Counted from the first letter of the stretch, positions 50,592 to 60,380 are shown. The stretch: DNA of 64,000 nt from Sergeia podlipaevii (GCA_030849805.1 JASANZ010002235.1:1-64000); one strand, 5' to 3'. Program-made: numbers and translations. The notes: generated by a model not told the origin, from the letters alone.

Positions 50592-53500
50592 ATGCTGAGG
50601 CTTCGGAAGGCTCACGATCCAGGCACTACGCATGTCAGCATCGACGGGGATCACATTCTTTCCGGAGGCGAAGACGGTGTTGTGTCTCTGTTTGCACAGA
50701 AGCGGTGGCCAACTGCAAAGCCGCTGTGGGCACGGAAGTGTCATGATGCGGCAGTCACGCACGTCATTCTGGACGACTCGCTTCACCTCTCGCTTTCCTG
50801 TGGGCGGGACGGACGAGTGCTGCTGCATGAGCGCATACACGAGGCCGAGGATCAATGCACGAGCCGTCTGATCTGCAAAGTTACGGGGGAGCTGCGCTGC
50901 TTGGCATTGGACGCAGCCCGCCACCGCGTCTTCATCGCTGGAGACTCTCTCCGCTGCCTCCAGCTAGACCGTGTGCCGCTAGAGGTGGCCACGATCAAAC
51001 TCGTGGTACCAAACCCGATCATTGCAGTCGCGCTGTCACCGTGTGGAAACATACTGGCAACCGCGAGCGCGTCGGGTGCTGTGGGTGTCGTCTGCGTGTC
51101 TCCCGGCTTCTCTCGTCTTGCAGCTGCCCTGCAAGGGAAAATTGGTGGCAGTAGTGGCGACACACAGACGCAGCAGGTAGCTCTTGGCGACACTCAAGCG
51201 GCAGAGCCGGAGACCGAGGACGCAGCGGTCGTGAGCACCTTTGAGGTATACCGTCACGTCCAGTTTGTGTTTGACCGCGTGCTACCGCCGTGTGCCAAGG
51301 TGCAAGAGAACTGCAAGTTCGCACTGAGTTGGTGCGGAGCCGCTAAGCCAGGCCAAATGCTGCTGTTTGCGCCTACTGCAAGTGACGTGCGCGTGTTCCG
51401 GTTGGAGCTTGATGCTGCGGCACTCGGCTCTAAAGGTCCGCTGGAATTGGGCTCAACACGCTTTCGGCATGTGATGCATGCTGTTGCCAGTATTGAGGTG
51501 CGCGCTGAGTTTGCCATCAACATGCGTTGTGTGCACGCTTATCGTGTCTCACCAACTACGATGGCGTGCGTCGTTGGCTCTGAAGCCGGCATTTATGTAG
51601 CGACCCTGAATGAACGTCTTGCCGCCACATATCACAACTCTGCTCTCTTTGAGGCCGCAGTGACAGATGTGCAGGTGAGTGTGCACTCTGGGGATATAGC
51701 AGTGGCAGTTGCGGATGGCAATGTGTCGTTTCTCAAGAAGGCATCCGTGAAGGTGCGCTCGCACCGCGCCAAGAGGGACTACTCTGAGGCATCGCCTGCT
51801 GCTGCTGTTGCCTCTGGTGCTGAAGAGAAAATTGTTGAGGTAACGGGCAATGTGACGGCGCAGAAAGGGACAGACAGAACGAGCCTCAAGAAGTCATCAC
51901 GTGAGGGGACTGCCTCATTGAAGCAAGACGACTTCATCAACGATGGCGATATCGAAGACAGCGATGGATCTGACTCTTCTTCTGCTTCGTCGTCCTCGTC
52001 GTCGTCAGAGAGGAGCGATAGTGATAGCGAAGGGGAGGACCCAGAGGACTTGCCCCGCGTTGTGGAGGACCTGAAGCGTAACATGGGCCGCAACTTTGTC
52101 GCTGATGACGAGGAGGAGCGGCCGTCTGCCTGGCGCCGGGGTGACACAGAGGCAACACTCGCCGCCGCTGAGAAGGACCTTAAGAAGGGGCCTTACCGCC
52201 AGATTTCAGCTTTTCTGGATGACGAGGCGGAGGAGGCCTCTTCCGCTGATGTTGAGAGCGAGAACGAGGCAGCACTGGAGGATGATGGCTACGGCAACAG
52301 ACAACGCGCGGATACCGACTCCATCACTGGACACGCTGAGAACGAAGACGAGGAGGAGGAGGAAAGGCTGCGTACTGAAGATAAGACCCGTGCTGCTGCA
52401 GGAGGTGCCGTGACTGCCATGCTAGACTACTCCTTTCAAGTCGGCGCTACGCCAGTTGGCGAGGAGGGCTGCTGCTACCTCGCGTATAACTCCGTAGGTT
52501 ACATTCACAGCACCCCCGACGCCATTGTCGTTCACTTTCATGACATTGGCAGTGCAGCGGTGCGCATCTTGGAGAAGGGTACGATATTGATGGGTGCGCT
52601 GAGCCCCGTTGGCGCGGGCTTTGTCATTGCCCCACCAGAGACGGCAGCACCGGAAAGCGTGGATGACTTTGACGTGGTGCGCCTCACCGTGTACTACCGC
52701 ACCTTCGTCGCTCTTGGTGCGCAGCCCGAGTGGCGGGTGCGGCTCCAGCCGGGGGAGACGGTGCGTTGCATCACCGCCGGCATCCGCTTTGTTGCCGTGG
52801 CGACCAGCCGCTACCTGCGTATTTATTCTATTTCTGGTCTTGAGCTGGCGGTGTTGAGCAAGTTTCCTCGCATCGTTGCGATGGCCGGGACGAGCTCCAA
52901 AAAACTTATGACTTCCTTTAAGGCTGACTTTGATCCGCTTGCAGTCGCCTTTCTTGAGGGCTGCGACCTCCGTGTTGAGGTGCTGGACGTTGGCGCCCGT
53001 GCAACCGTCATCAAGTCTCACGTGGTGCCTCTCACGGAGCTTCCCGACGGCAGTGCGCACCAACTTCAATGGATGGGATGGTCTGAGGATGGCCCGCTGC
53101 ACGTGGCAGATACCGCAGGTGTCGTACGGCTCCACACGAACAGCTGGGGCGGGACGTGGGTCTCTGTGTATGACCCACGGCCACTGGCCGATCAGAGCTC
53201 CAACTTATGGATCTGGGGCATCAACGACAAGGCGATGCTGGCGTACCGCTCGTCCAAAGCGGATTCGCCGTATCCAGCCGCCGTCTCCAATGGTCTTCCT
53301 ACTGAGCACGTGCCGCTCTTCTTACCACTCACGCGTACCTGCAGTGAGGCGGATTTGATTGTATGGGACCACCTTGTGCGCCGCGAAATACGTACAGACG
53401 AGATGAAGTTGAACAGTTCCTCCTACACCGAAGCCATTGCTCGCCATGACGCTCAACACGATAAGAAGATTATTGAGCTCTTTGAGAATGCACTTAAGGA

Positions 53501-54962
53501 TCAACAAACAACACGCGCGCTGGACTTGGCCACGATGCTTGAGCTGCGCGACAACATTGAAACGTGCGCGAAACTGGCCAACAAACGGAGTCAGGAGCAG
53601 CTCATGCGCAAGCTGCTTTCCTTGTACAAGGTTCGTGTCACTATGAAGTCGAAGCGCCGCTGCACGCTGCCACTGGAGGGCTCCCTGGTGAGCGAGAAGG
53701 AGAGGGACTTTTTGCTGCGGAAGTTGCTCATCAAGGAAAAGAATGCCACCGGGGCCACGCCTGCTCCTGCTGCTTTTCCAGAAGACAACGCCAGCCACAA
53801 TCATCAGCAGCTGAATGCCGCTTCAACACGAGATTCTCCACCGCCCACTCGTGCCACTGCTGGTGATGTGGCCAATATCACCCCGGAAAGGGCCGCCAGA
53901 ATAGGTCCCGTGGGGGGCTCCACGGTCATGAATAGAAACAGCGGCGGTGAGCAGAGGCGTTCCACCTCGCTGGCTACCACGGCTACGACGGTAACCACGG
54001 ACCACCACCAGCGGCACCAAAATGAGCACGCCGCCAAGCGCGTCACGTTTGACATTCCCGAGTCATCGCGCCTCCCTGCGCAGCAAAGCACTTCCCCCGC
54101 CAAGCCGGTGAACGTGTTTGCAAAGCCAGCGAACCCGTTTGCTTCTAGAGCGCAACAACCACAGCCGCAGCCGCAAACATCTGCGGCATCACAACGGCCA
54201 GCGACTCGTACGCAACAGAGCACCCTGCGCTCCTCTCCTTCTGTCCCCAGCACTACGATGACTGCCACAGCGACGATCAAGCCTAGCCCCGCTCCAGTGA
54301 CAGCGCCGCGCCTTGAGAGGACTGAGTACTTGTTAGGTGACTCCCAGCCTTCTTCTCTTCCTTCCACCGTCGACTATGACCTCACCCCCGCTCATTCTCA
54401 GCAGACGGCCGAGGTAGACGCACGAGGTAGCACTCCTATCGTCACCGAAGCCAAAGTAAATAGTCTTGTGACGGTGGGCGAGGGGACCCCTGAGGAGGCC
54501 GCCGGCGGCGGCAGTGATGACCGCGTCTTGATCAGGGCTGATGTGTCCCCTACTGGAAGGACCAGTGCAGCACGCGCTACCACCACTGCAGCCTCAGCGA
54601 CTGTGACGAAGACCACAACCTTTGTGCCTCGCGTGCTTCCTGTGGTGGCACCCGCTGCGGATGCGTGTGATCCCTTTCTTGAAAGCGTCTCCCCGACTAT
54701 GCAGCACCAGCCTGCATATCAGCGCGGCGTCAGTGGTGCCGCGGGGGATGCCACGGCAGATGGCAATGAAGTGACCGTCACAGTGGAGGCGCTACTCGAC
54801 ATGGGCCACGAGAACTCGACAGGGCAGATGCACCCGCTCAGTACTTCCTTCGGTGAGGCGCTACGCAAGCGGTACCGCGAGGATGACGACGAGGATGCTG
54901 AGGGGGAGGATGAGTCCTCTGGAATTCCAATGGCCTTTATGCCAAAACTCGCTGCAGAGTAG
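50592..54962 (+). CDS. Ctf4/AND-1 (WDHD1) homolog, replisome scaffold
   Basis: A 1456-residue nuclear-type protein. Ctf4/AND-1 trimers tie the CMG helicase to DNA polymerase alpha and other replisome factors. Residues 1-~395 are WD40-like repeats (SIDGDHILSGGEDGVVSLF, SLSCGRDGRVLLHE, ILATASASGAVGVV). Residues ~420-600 are a long acidic linker with a Ser run. The second propeller (SepB-type domain, ~603-930) shows VGYIHSTPDAIVVHFHD and WSEDGPLHVADTAGVV. The helical bundle follows at ~945-1015 (HDKKIIELFENALKDQQTTR, ALDLATMLELRDNIE, and a CAKLANKRSQEQLMRKL segment), the part that in other species binds client peptides. The remaining ~440 residues are disordered and contain a tandem NVFAKPANPFA near 1173. 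No HMG box as in vertebrate AND-1 is visible. The frame opens further upstream with GTG; ATG 50592 is preferred. Confidence 0.85.
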   Translation: MLRLRKAHDPGTTHVSIDGDHILSGGEDGVVSLFAQKRWPTAKPLWARKCHDAAVTHVILDDSLHLSLSCGRDGRVLLHERIHEAEDQCTSRLICKVTGELRCLALDAARHRVFIAGDSLRCLQLDRVPLEVATIKLVVPNPIIAVALSPCGNILATASASGAVGVVCVSPGFSRLAAALQGKIGGSSGDTQTQQVALGDTQAAEPETEDAAVVSTFEVYRHVQFVFDRVLPPCAKVQENCKFALSWCGAAKPGQMLLFAPTASDVRVFRLELDAAALGSKGPLELGSTRFRHVMHAVASIEVRAEFAINMRCVHAYRVSPTTMACVVGSEAGIYVATLNERLAATYHNSALFEAAVTDVQVSVHSGDIAVAVADGNVSFLKKASVKVRSHRAKRDYSEASPAAAVASGAEEKIVEVTGNVTAQKGTDRTSLKKSSREGTASLKQDDFINDGDIEDSDGSDSSSASSSSSSSERSDSDSEGEDPEDLPRVVEDLKRNMGRNFVADDEEERPSAWRRGDTEATLAAAEKDLKKGPYRQISAFLDDEAEEASSADVESENEAALEDDGYGNRQRADTDSITGHAENEDEEEEERLRTEDKTRAAAGGAVTAMLDYSFQVGATPVGEEGCCYLAYNSVGYIHSTPDAIVVHFHDIGSAAVRILEKGTILMGALSPVGAGFVIAPPETAAPESVDDFDVVRLTVYYRTFVALGAQPEWRVRLQPGETVRCITAGIRFVAVATSRYLRIYSISGLELAVLSKFPRIVAMAGTSSKKLMTSFKADFDPLAVAFLEGCDLRVEVLDVGARATVIKSHVVPLTELPDGSAHQLQWMGWSEDGPLHVADTAGVVRLHTNSWGGTWVSVYDPRPLADQSSNLWIWGINDKAMLAYRSSKADSPYPAAVSNGLPTEHVPLFLPLTRTCSEADLIVWDHLVRREIRTDEMKLNSSSYTEAIARHDAQHDKKIIELFENALKDQQTTRALDLATMLELRDNIETCAKLANKRSQEQLMRKLLSLYKVRVTMKSKRRCTLPLEGSLVSEKERDFLLRKLLIKEKNATGATPAPAAFPEDNASHNHQQLNAASTRDSPPPTRATAGDVANITPERAARIGPVGGSTVMNRNSGGEQRRSTSLATTATTVTTDHHQRHQNEHAAKRVTFDIPESSRLPAQQSTSPAKPVNVFAKPANPFASRAQQPQPQPQTSAASQRPATRTQQSTLRSSPSVPSTTMTATATIKPSPAPVTAPRLERTEYLLGDSQPSSLPSTVDYDLTPAHSQQTAEVDARGSTPIVTEAKVNSLVTVGEGTPEEAAGGGSDDRVLIRADVSPTGRTSAARATTTAASATVTKTTTFVPRVLPVVAPAADACDPFLESVSPTMQHQPAYQRGVSGAAGDATADGNEVTVTVEALLDMGHENSTGQMHPLSTSFGEALRKRYREDDDEDAEGEDESSGIPMAFMPKLAAE

Positions 54963-54984
54963 TGTGTCTCTATCTATCTATCCA

Positions 54985-54986
<2 letters not shown>

Positions 54987-55019
<33 letters not shown>
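54987..55019. repeat. TA dinucleotide microsatellite
   Basis: An uninterrupted 33-base TA run begins 24 bases after the stop codon of the Ctf4-like gene. Confidence 0.95.
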
Positions 55020-55025
<6 letters not shown>

Positions 55026-55181
55026 GTCTCTGGCAGTTGCTAACTTTAACTGTGAAGAGCAATTTATAGATAATAATTACTTCTTCTTTCATTTGCAGCT
55101 TTTTTTTTTTTTTTGAAATAAGAAGATGTTGAGGTTAAACATTTTCCCCATAAATCAAGCGCAGAGCCTGTTTGATTGCGA

Positions 55182-55218
55182 GAGATAGCATTGTTGTTGC
55201 GCAACAACTATCTATCTC
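55182..55218. repeat. Compound inverted repeat
   Basis: GTTGTTGC at 55193-55200 is followed at once by its exact complement GCAACAAC (55201-55208). Outer arms GAGATAG (55182-55188) and CTATCTC (55212-55218) are also exact complements. In RNA this forms a stem with an internal loop and a small GC-containing cap. Function unknown. Confidence 0.65.
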
Positions 55219-55734
55219 CACATATAGAGACTTCATAGAGAATGCACTTAAGTACTGTTATAGAAACCTGCGAAGCTGAGAGAAGGGGAGCACAGAAGTC
55301 TAAAGTGCATTTTAGAGGATGAACACAAGAGGTGTATGCTGTGCCCTTACTCCTTTTTTTTTTTTTCTCAAATATACGTACTGTTTTGTTTTTGATGGAA
55401 AGTTCAGTGGCACTGTAATGAAAACTTTTTCCCCTCTTTCACAAACTTTTTTTTTTTTTTGGTAACCCGTAGCCTTACTTTACACAGAGCGGTACTATCC
55501 AACTCAACAAGAACGCCTAGACTGTCACTTGGCTTTACTCAGTGCAGGCCAGATAACATATTCAAGACACAAGAGAGAAGTAGCAGCAGCGGCGCAGAAA
55601 CATTTTTTTTTTTTTTAAAGAAGACTAATTTAACTCGCGAATAAAAGGCATTTAGCACATTCACTGAGCTCAGTATTAGTATAGCGTAGGAGAACTAAAT
55701 AGGTGCACTATCTTTGGTGCCCTTTTATACATAC

Positions 55735-55801
55735 CTGTTTTCTCCCTCTACACTTTTTATTTATTTGCTTCCCCTCCCCGTTTCTTCCTTTGGGAGCTCA
55801 G
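55735..55801 (+). promoter_or_regulatory. Probable SL trans-splice acceptor
   Basis: A long, almost pure pyrimidine tract is followed by two AGs (55795-55796 and 55800-55801), only 8-13 bases from the ATG at 55810. It argues against the longer frame that starts at a TTG inside the tract. Confidence 0.65.
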
Positions 55802-55809
55802 AGACGGAG

Positions 55810-56292
55810 ATGACAACGTTTAGAGTGCGTAAGGCGACTATTGAGGATGTGCCAGTCATGGTGAAGATGCAACTGGCGATGGCGTGGGAGACAGAGAAGC
55901 TCGAGTTAGATCAGGCCACCCTCACACGCGGTATGATAATTCCTTTTGAACGTGATAATGTGGCAGACTACTACGTCGCTGAGGATCCCGAGACCGCAGA
56001 AGGTGAGAGCAGTGTCGCGGCGATGCTCATGACCACGCAAGAGTGGTCAGATTGGCGAGCAGGCACGATCCTCTGGATCCAGTCTGTTTACGTGCTGCCC
56101 AAGTACCGCCGCAAGGGCGTATTTCGTAGTATGTATGCATATCTGAAACAGATGGTGACAAACTCTGACCTATATCAGGGTCTGCGGCTGTACGTGGAGA
56201 CGGAGAACACGCAGGCCATTGGTACTTATGAGGCGATGGGTATGGAGGAGGAGCATTACAAGATGATGAAGTGGACGAAAGGGGACTTTTAA
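55810..56292 (+). CDS. GNAT-family N-acetyltransferase
   Basis: A 160-residue, single-domain acetyltransferase of typical GNAT length. Visible features are the N-terminal FRVRKATIEDVPVMVKM segment, the beta-4 strand WIQSVYVLPKYRRKGVF that leads into the acetyl-CoA pyrophosphate-binding turn (RRKGVF at about 100-105), and the C-terminal LRLYVETENTQAIGTYEAMG pattern typical of the family. The substrate (small amine, amino acid or protein N-terminus) cannot be told from sequence. Bacterial-type small GNATs have this layout, so ancient transfer is possible. The frame runs upstream through the pyrimidine tract to a TTG, which would fall before the predicted splice site; ATG 55810 is therefore the start. 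Confidence 0.88.
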   Translation: MTTFRVRKATIEDVPVMVKMQLAMAWETEKLELDQATLTRGMIIPFERDNVADYYVAEDPETAEGESSVAAMLMTTQEWSDWRAGTILWIQSVYVLPKYRRKGVFRSMYAYLKQMVTNSDLYQGLRLYVETENTQAIGTYEAMGMEEEHYKMMKWTKGDF

Positions 56293-56812
56293 TGCATGGT
56301 GATGTTTTTTTTTTTCTTCGTGTTTCCTTTTAGGGAGAAGGGCTTACGAGGAAGAAGAGATGATGATGAGGGGCGCTAATTCGCTGTACTTTACATCATT
56401 TCTTTACTATATTTATTTACTTTTACATGTTTCGTTTTTCATTGGTGGGAGGTCACGCGTACTTTAGCAGTGAGATGCTTTTTTTTTTTTTACGCCTCTG
56501 AACCTTCACCCACTTTTATGTTGTAAACACACAATACATCAGTTAGAAGGCAAAGAGTTGGAAGGAAGTGGAGAAGACCCATCTCCGTTTGTTTTTCTTC
56601 ATCTTCTTTACCTTATTTTTTTTTTTTTAAATACAATTAACTCAGCGTCACTGTTCATAAAGCATATTACAGTTTACAAGTCTACTTTATCCTTATATGC
56701 ATATATTCAATTTCTCTAGCGTAGCTCAATGTTCTGTGGGCTCCTCCTAATATTATTATTATTATTTTTTTTTTTTCAACCGGCTATAAAATGCTGAAAA
56801 ATAAAAATGATA

Positions 56813-56851
<39 letters not shown>

Positions 56852-57517
56852 TTTCCGCTCTTATTTTCTTTTTATTGTGCCCTTTTAAGAATAATTAAAT
56901 AAATAGAAACGGAGAGTATCTGCATGCTTGAAGAACGAATAAACAGGAACATTTTTTATCATAGAGGTACACATATCGTACCTTTTTGGTTGTTAGCTTA
57001 CACCGTTGCTTTTTTTTTTCTTTCCACGCTAAAGAACCAGTGATATATATACATACAGTCTTCTGAAAGTTCACCTTTTTTTTTCATCGCCACAGGTGTA
57101 CAGTTCTGATCTAGGATTGGTTACCTTTGCTTTCACTTCTTTCGTAATTTTCTTCGCAAAAAAAAAAAATCGCGTGACTGTGTATTGCTTACTCCTATTT
57201 GCTTCTACAAGAGAACTGGATAACAAAAAACTAAGACACTCAAAATATATTTATAATAGGAAAACTGCTTCTTCTTATTTATCTATTTATCTACTTATCT
57301 ATTGGATATTATAATTAGTCTACTTTCAAGCCATTTAGGAACACATATTAAAGGCAGCTCCAACAGCAGATTTGTTTCTCAATTTTTACCAGGAACACTG
57401 AACGGGAAGAGTACACAAGCGCCATCTATTTTTTTTTTTTATTGACGAGGATTGTACGTCTGCTGAATCAAAAAGCAAAGAAATAGTAGGCGGCATTTAG
57501 TCACAGGGTGCTAGTTC
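56293..57517. other. 1.2 kb intergenic region
   Basis: AT-rich spacer with a TA microsatellite at 56816-56849, many T tracts and no supported gene. A T tract at about 57428-57440 and later AGs (57487-57511) supply candidate splice sites for the next gene. Confidence 0.65.
56816..56849. repeat. TA dinucleotide microsatellite
   Basis: An uninterrupted 34-base AT/TA run in the spacer. Confidence 0.95.
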
Positions 57518-58531
57518 ATGGCTACACAAGGAGCTACTAGCGCTGCTGCTTCACGTACATATCAAAGCCAAGGCAGTCAGTTACAGGCATATCGAGACCT
57601 TCCAGCTTCTGAAAAGGCGTCGACGCTCGTGGCAGCGGCCCTTGTGTTGATGGCCATAATTGTTCACACAGGTAATCGCTCTGAAGGCGGACGGAATCGC
57701 TTGAGGCTACGTGCGCTGCGGTATATAGTACCTATTCTGTTTGTGGTGAGTATTATTATATATTTAATTGTTACTGCGCGAGTCTTTGGTAAGATTCACG
57801 AACTCTTTACAGCTGACACCACCTCCTTTAAGTCAGCGTCTGGTATTGCGAAGTTCTGCCGCGAGCTGCAGGTCTTGACCCAGGAACAGTACGTGCAGGT
57901 TGTATTTATAATATCGGCAATATACATGTTTCTGCAGACGTTGTGTATCCCTGGCACTATTGTTCTCAACGCAGCGGTGGGGGCTATTATGGGTACGTTG
58001 ATTGGGTTGCCGTTGTGCACGTCACTCGGCACGTTGGGGGCTATCTCGTGCTACACACTATCTAATACAGTTGGTACGACACTTGTGGAGGCCGCAGATG
58101 CACGACTCATGAAGGGAAAAGGGTTGCCTAACATACGCAAGCAGGTGCGCAAGTACCGCAGCGACCTCTTTGTCTTTCTTCTCTTTCTTCGACTGACTCC
58201 TATTCTGCCTAACTGGCTTGTGAACTTGGCTTCCCCAGTGGTGGGCGTACCCCTTCGCATATTTGCAGCGGGCACCTTCATTGGTATTATTCCCCAGACG
58301 TACCTGATGGTTCGCTTTGGTGCGCTCGCAAAGACACAGCAGACAGGCGAAAGCATTGTGAGTGTGTGGGACACATTACTGCTGGCGGTGCTGGGTGTCG
58401 CGCTCCTTGTGGGGTTTCGACTTCGCAAGCGCTTTTCATCGGTCACTGCCGATGCAGATGGTGCGGAAGAAGACAAAGAGGATGGCGATGAAGACCGTTT
58501 CACTAGGCCGCCAGAGTCGCACTACGTATGA
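57518..58531 (+). CDS. VTT-domain (TMEM41/VMP1/DedA superfamily) membrane protein, probable lipid scramblase
   Basis: A 337-residue polytopic membrane protein. Hydrophobic segments lie at about 30-48, 69-90, 127-190 (two or more), 212-245, 246-268 and 287-302. The VTT signature is clear: GTIVLNAAVGAIMGTLIG in the first half-repeat and FLRLTPILPNWLVNLASPVV in the second (about 222-242), followed by VPLRIFAAGTFIGIIPQTYL. This closely follows the TMEM41 pattern, including the Pro-Asn-Trp block. TMEM41B and VMP1 are ER scramblases needed for lipid distribution, autophagosome formation and lipoprotein export in other eukaryotes; the same role here is an inference. The C-terminal ~30 residues are acidic and cytosolic. 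ATG 57518 is the first in frame. Confidence 0.87.
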   Translation: MATQGATSAAASRTYQSQGSQLQAYRDLPASEKASTLVAAALVLMAIIVHTGNRSEGGRNRLRLRALRYIVPILFVVSIIIYLIVTARVFGKIHELFTADTTSFKSASGIAKFCRELQVLTQEQYVQVVFIISAIYMFLQTLCIPGTIVLNAAVGAIMGTLIGLPLCTSLGTLGAISCYTLSNTVGTTLVEAADARLMKGKGLPNIRKQVRKYRSDLFVFLLFLRLTPILPNWLVNLASPVVGVPLRIFAAGTFIGIIPQTYLMVRFGALAKTQQTGESIVSVWDTLLLAVLGVALLVGFRLRKRFSSVTADADGAEEDKEDGDEDRFTRPPESHYV

Positions 58532-59085
58532 AAGTGGTGGTGGTGGAGGGACATCGATTGCATCGCGATTGCTGCTATATGTCCACTTGTGCCTTATGAA
58601 TAACGTACACATTACCCTCTCTCTCTCTCTCTCTGTTGTTGGTGACGCCTTCGTTATCTCAGCAATTGCCCCCTTTTTTTCAAGGCCTGCACCGATATCT
58701 GTGTGCCGTAAAGCATTATGTACACATGCACACACATATATCAAACCACGACTGAAGGAAGGGGCGACTATTCAGGTTTGTAGTGTTGCTTGTAACAGTT
58801 TCTCAATACCATTGCATGGTAGACGCAGACAACGTTTTCCATATATATATATATAAATGAACCGTATGTAACTTATTTTGTACTACACGGTCTTCTATAT
58901 ATGGTCTCATGCATTTGCTCTATGTTTGCAAATAGTCAGTATTCTCCCGTGTGTTTTCATTTTTTAAAAATTGAACTTAGGTACACATTTATTCAAGTTA
59001 TCACACACACGTGTGCACGCATAGAATCATTTAGTAATTTTAGTAATTTATCAATCACTTTGACTTTATACTTTGGCGGGAGATA
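58532..59085. other. 0.55 kb intergenic region
   Basis: Spacer with a CT repeat at about 58616-58634 and a TA stretch near 58841-58856. An open frame crosses part of it but is out of phase with any conserved sequence and is not supported as a gene. The best pyrimidine/AG signals lie between about 58915 and 59081. Confidence 0.6.
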
Positions 59086-59526
59086 ATGCCGTGCTCGCCG
59101 ATATTTCAATCCGTTCCTGTCAAGACCGACTTTTATGGTACCACTGACATTCATAGAAATTTTACCACGCAGACAACCACCGACGCAGATGGCGTGCTGC
59201 GCAATACATTTCGTGGCCGCACGCTGCTTGGCGTGAACGTCGCCGTGCCTAGTGCGTACACTCTCACCGCTGCTACACTGGAACATTCAGCATCATGCAG
59301 CCGGGTGTCCTGCGGCAGTGCAGGGGCAGGGGCAGCGCTCGCGAGCACAAGGCCTGCACCACGCATCGATGATAACAGTGGGGTAGTGTGCGCAGACACG
59401 ATTGTAGCGACGAGTGTGTGTGGCGCTAGCTTTGTGCTTTGGGAGCATGACAGACGCCCTGAGGGTTCCACGCAACTATTGGACTGTATTGAGCTCGCAG
59501 AGGCAGTTCACGGGCCGCTTGCGTAA
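59086..59526 (+). CDS. Probable RNase H2 subunit C
   Basis: A 146-residue protein. The best-conserved stretch of eukaryotic RNase H2 subunit C, an FRGR(x)LxG(x)xVxxPxxY pattern, is present as TFRGRTLLGVNVAVPSAY at about 40-57. A later Phe/Leu-Trp-x-H-D segment (VLWEHDRRPEGS, about 119-130) matches the other recognisable block of the family. RNase H2 is a heterotrimer that removes ribonucleotides and RNA:DNA hybrids; subunit C is a small non-catalytic scaffold that pairs with subunit B. The length is close to the human and yeast proteins. No catalytic motif is expected. Identification rests on two short motifs plus size, so a search would be needed to exclude another small protein. Confidence 0.72.
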   Translation: MPCSPIFQSVPVKTDFYGTTDIHRNFTTQTTTDADGVLRNTFRGRTLLGVNVAVPSAYTLTAATLEHSASCSRVSCGSAGAGAALASTRPAPRIDDNSGVVCADTIVATSVCGASFVLWEHDRRPEGSTQLLDCIELAEAVHGPLA

Positions 59527-59958
59527 CTCAGAGGCTTGGGTATTGAGCAAGAGAGGAGACGATGTACACCACATAGGAGAGGTGTTTGGCTGTCGACGTG
59601 AGACGGTAATTGTAAAGTCGTGTGAGTAACTTTGTGTTAGGACACAGAGACGTACATTGAGCAATAGAACACCGACAATAACGGCGACATATTTTATTAC
59701 TTTTGCAAAGGAGAATGGGGGGAATGATATACCCGCCGGATGCGAAAACATAATAGTAAATAGAGAAGTAAATAGACATTGCTTTTTTTTTTTTTTACTT
59801 TTTTTTTTCGTTTTTACATTTGTTTTTTCTTTGTGAGTAACTATTCCATTAAAAAACTTTTGCTTGCCTTTCCTGTTTGCTTTTTGCTGTTGATTTTTTG
59901 ATTGACATGATGCGCTACACAGTAGAGATAGAAGCGGTTCCATCTCCTATATATCGAG

Positions 59959-59959
59959 C

Positions 59960-59984
<25 letters not shown>
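59959..59984. repeat. CA dinucleotide microsatellite
   Basis: Thirteen CA units in the spacer, followed by interrupted CA-rich sequence. Confidence 0.92.
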
Positions 59985-59990
<6 letters not shown>

Positions 59991-60357
59991 AACACATTTG
60001 CCTCTCGCATAGGCAGCTGTTAGCTTGCTTGCTAGCCAGCTGTGTGTGTGTATATTGTTGCGCACTCACATATATTGTTGATCAACTACGAGGGGGCCGT
60101 CATTTTTTTCCTTCTTCTTCCTTTCGTGTTGCGGCATTTATATTTTTATTTTTATCACCAGCTTAGCGCTGCTACATCACAATCGAAAGAAACTCGTACA
60201 CACAAGTCTTCATAAAAAAGAGAGTGGGAAGAGGGCATCATTACGTATTTGGCATTGCTACTACTATAGTTATTATTATTATTATTGGTGCATCTGCCAA
60301 GCACAATCGACGTACTTTACGTTTGCTAAATCATTCATCTTGATAAAACGAGAAAAA

Positions 60358-60373
60358 GAGAGAGAGAGAGAGT
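60358..60373 (+). repeat. GA repeat in the 5' UTR
   Basis: A run of GA units ends about 7 bases before the ATG of the FAM91-like gene. It is the third GA tract found at a gene start in this window. Confidence 0.7.
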
Positions 60374-60380
60374 TGTTTTG

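Larger units (their letters stand above)
54963..55809. other. 0.85 kb intergenic region
   Basis: It contains a TA microsatellite (54987-55019), a compound inverted repeat (55182-55218) and several T tracts. A long pyrimidine tract (about 55735-55790) and AGs at 55795-55796 and 55800-55801 lie just before the acetyltransferase start, giving a very short 5' UTR. No supported gene. Confidence 0.65.
59527..60380. other. 0.85 kb intergenic region
   Basis: Contains T tracts at about 59780-59810, a CA microsatellite at 59959-59984, an ATT repeat near 60269-60286 and a GA repeat just before the next start. No supported gene. Confidence 0.65.

Noticed and set aside
58362..58856. 164-residue + strand open frame overlapping the VTT gene end
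   Set aside because: Its first half is a frame-shifted reading of the VTT gene and its second half is spacer with CT and CA repeats; no conserved pattern.
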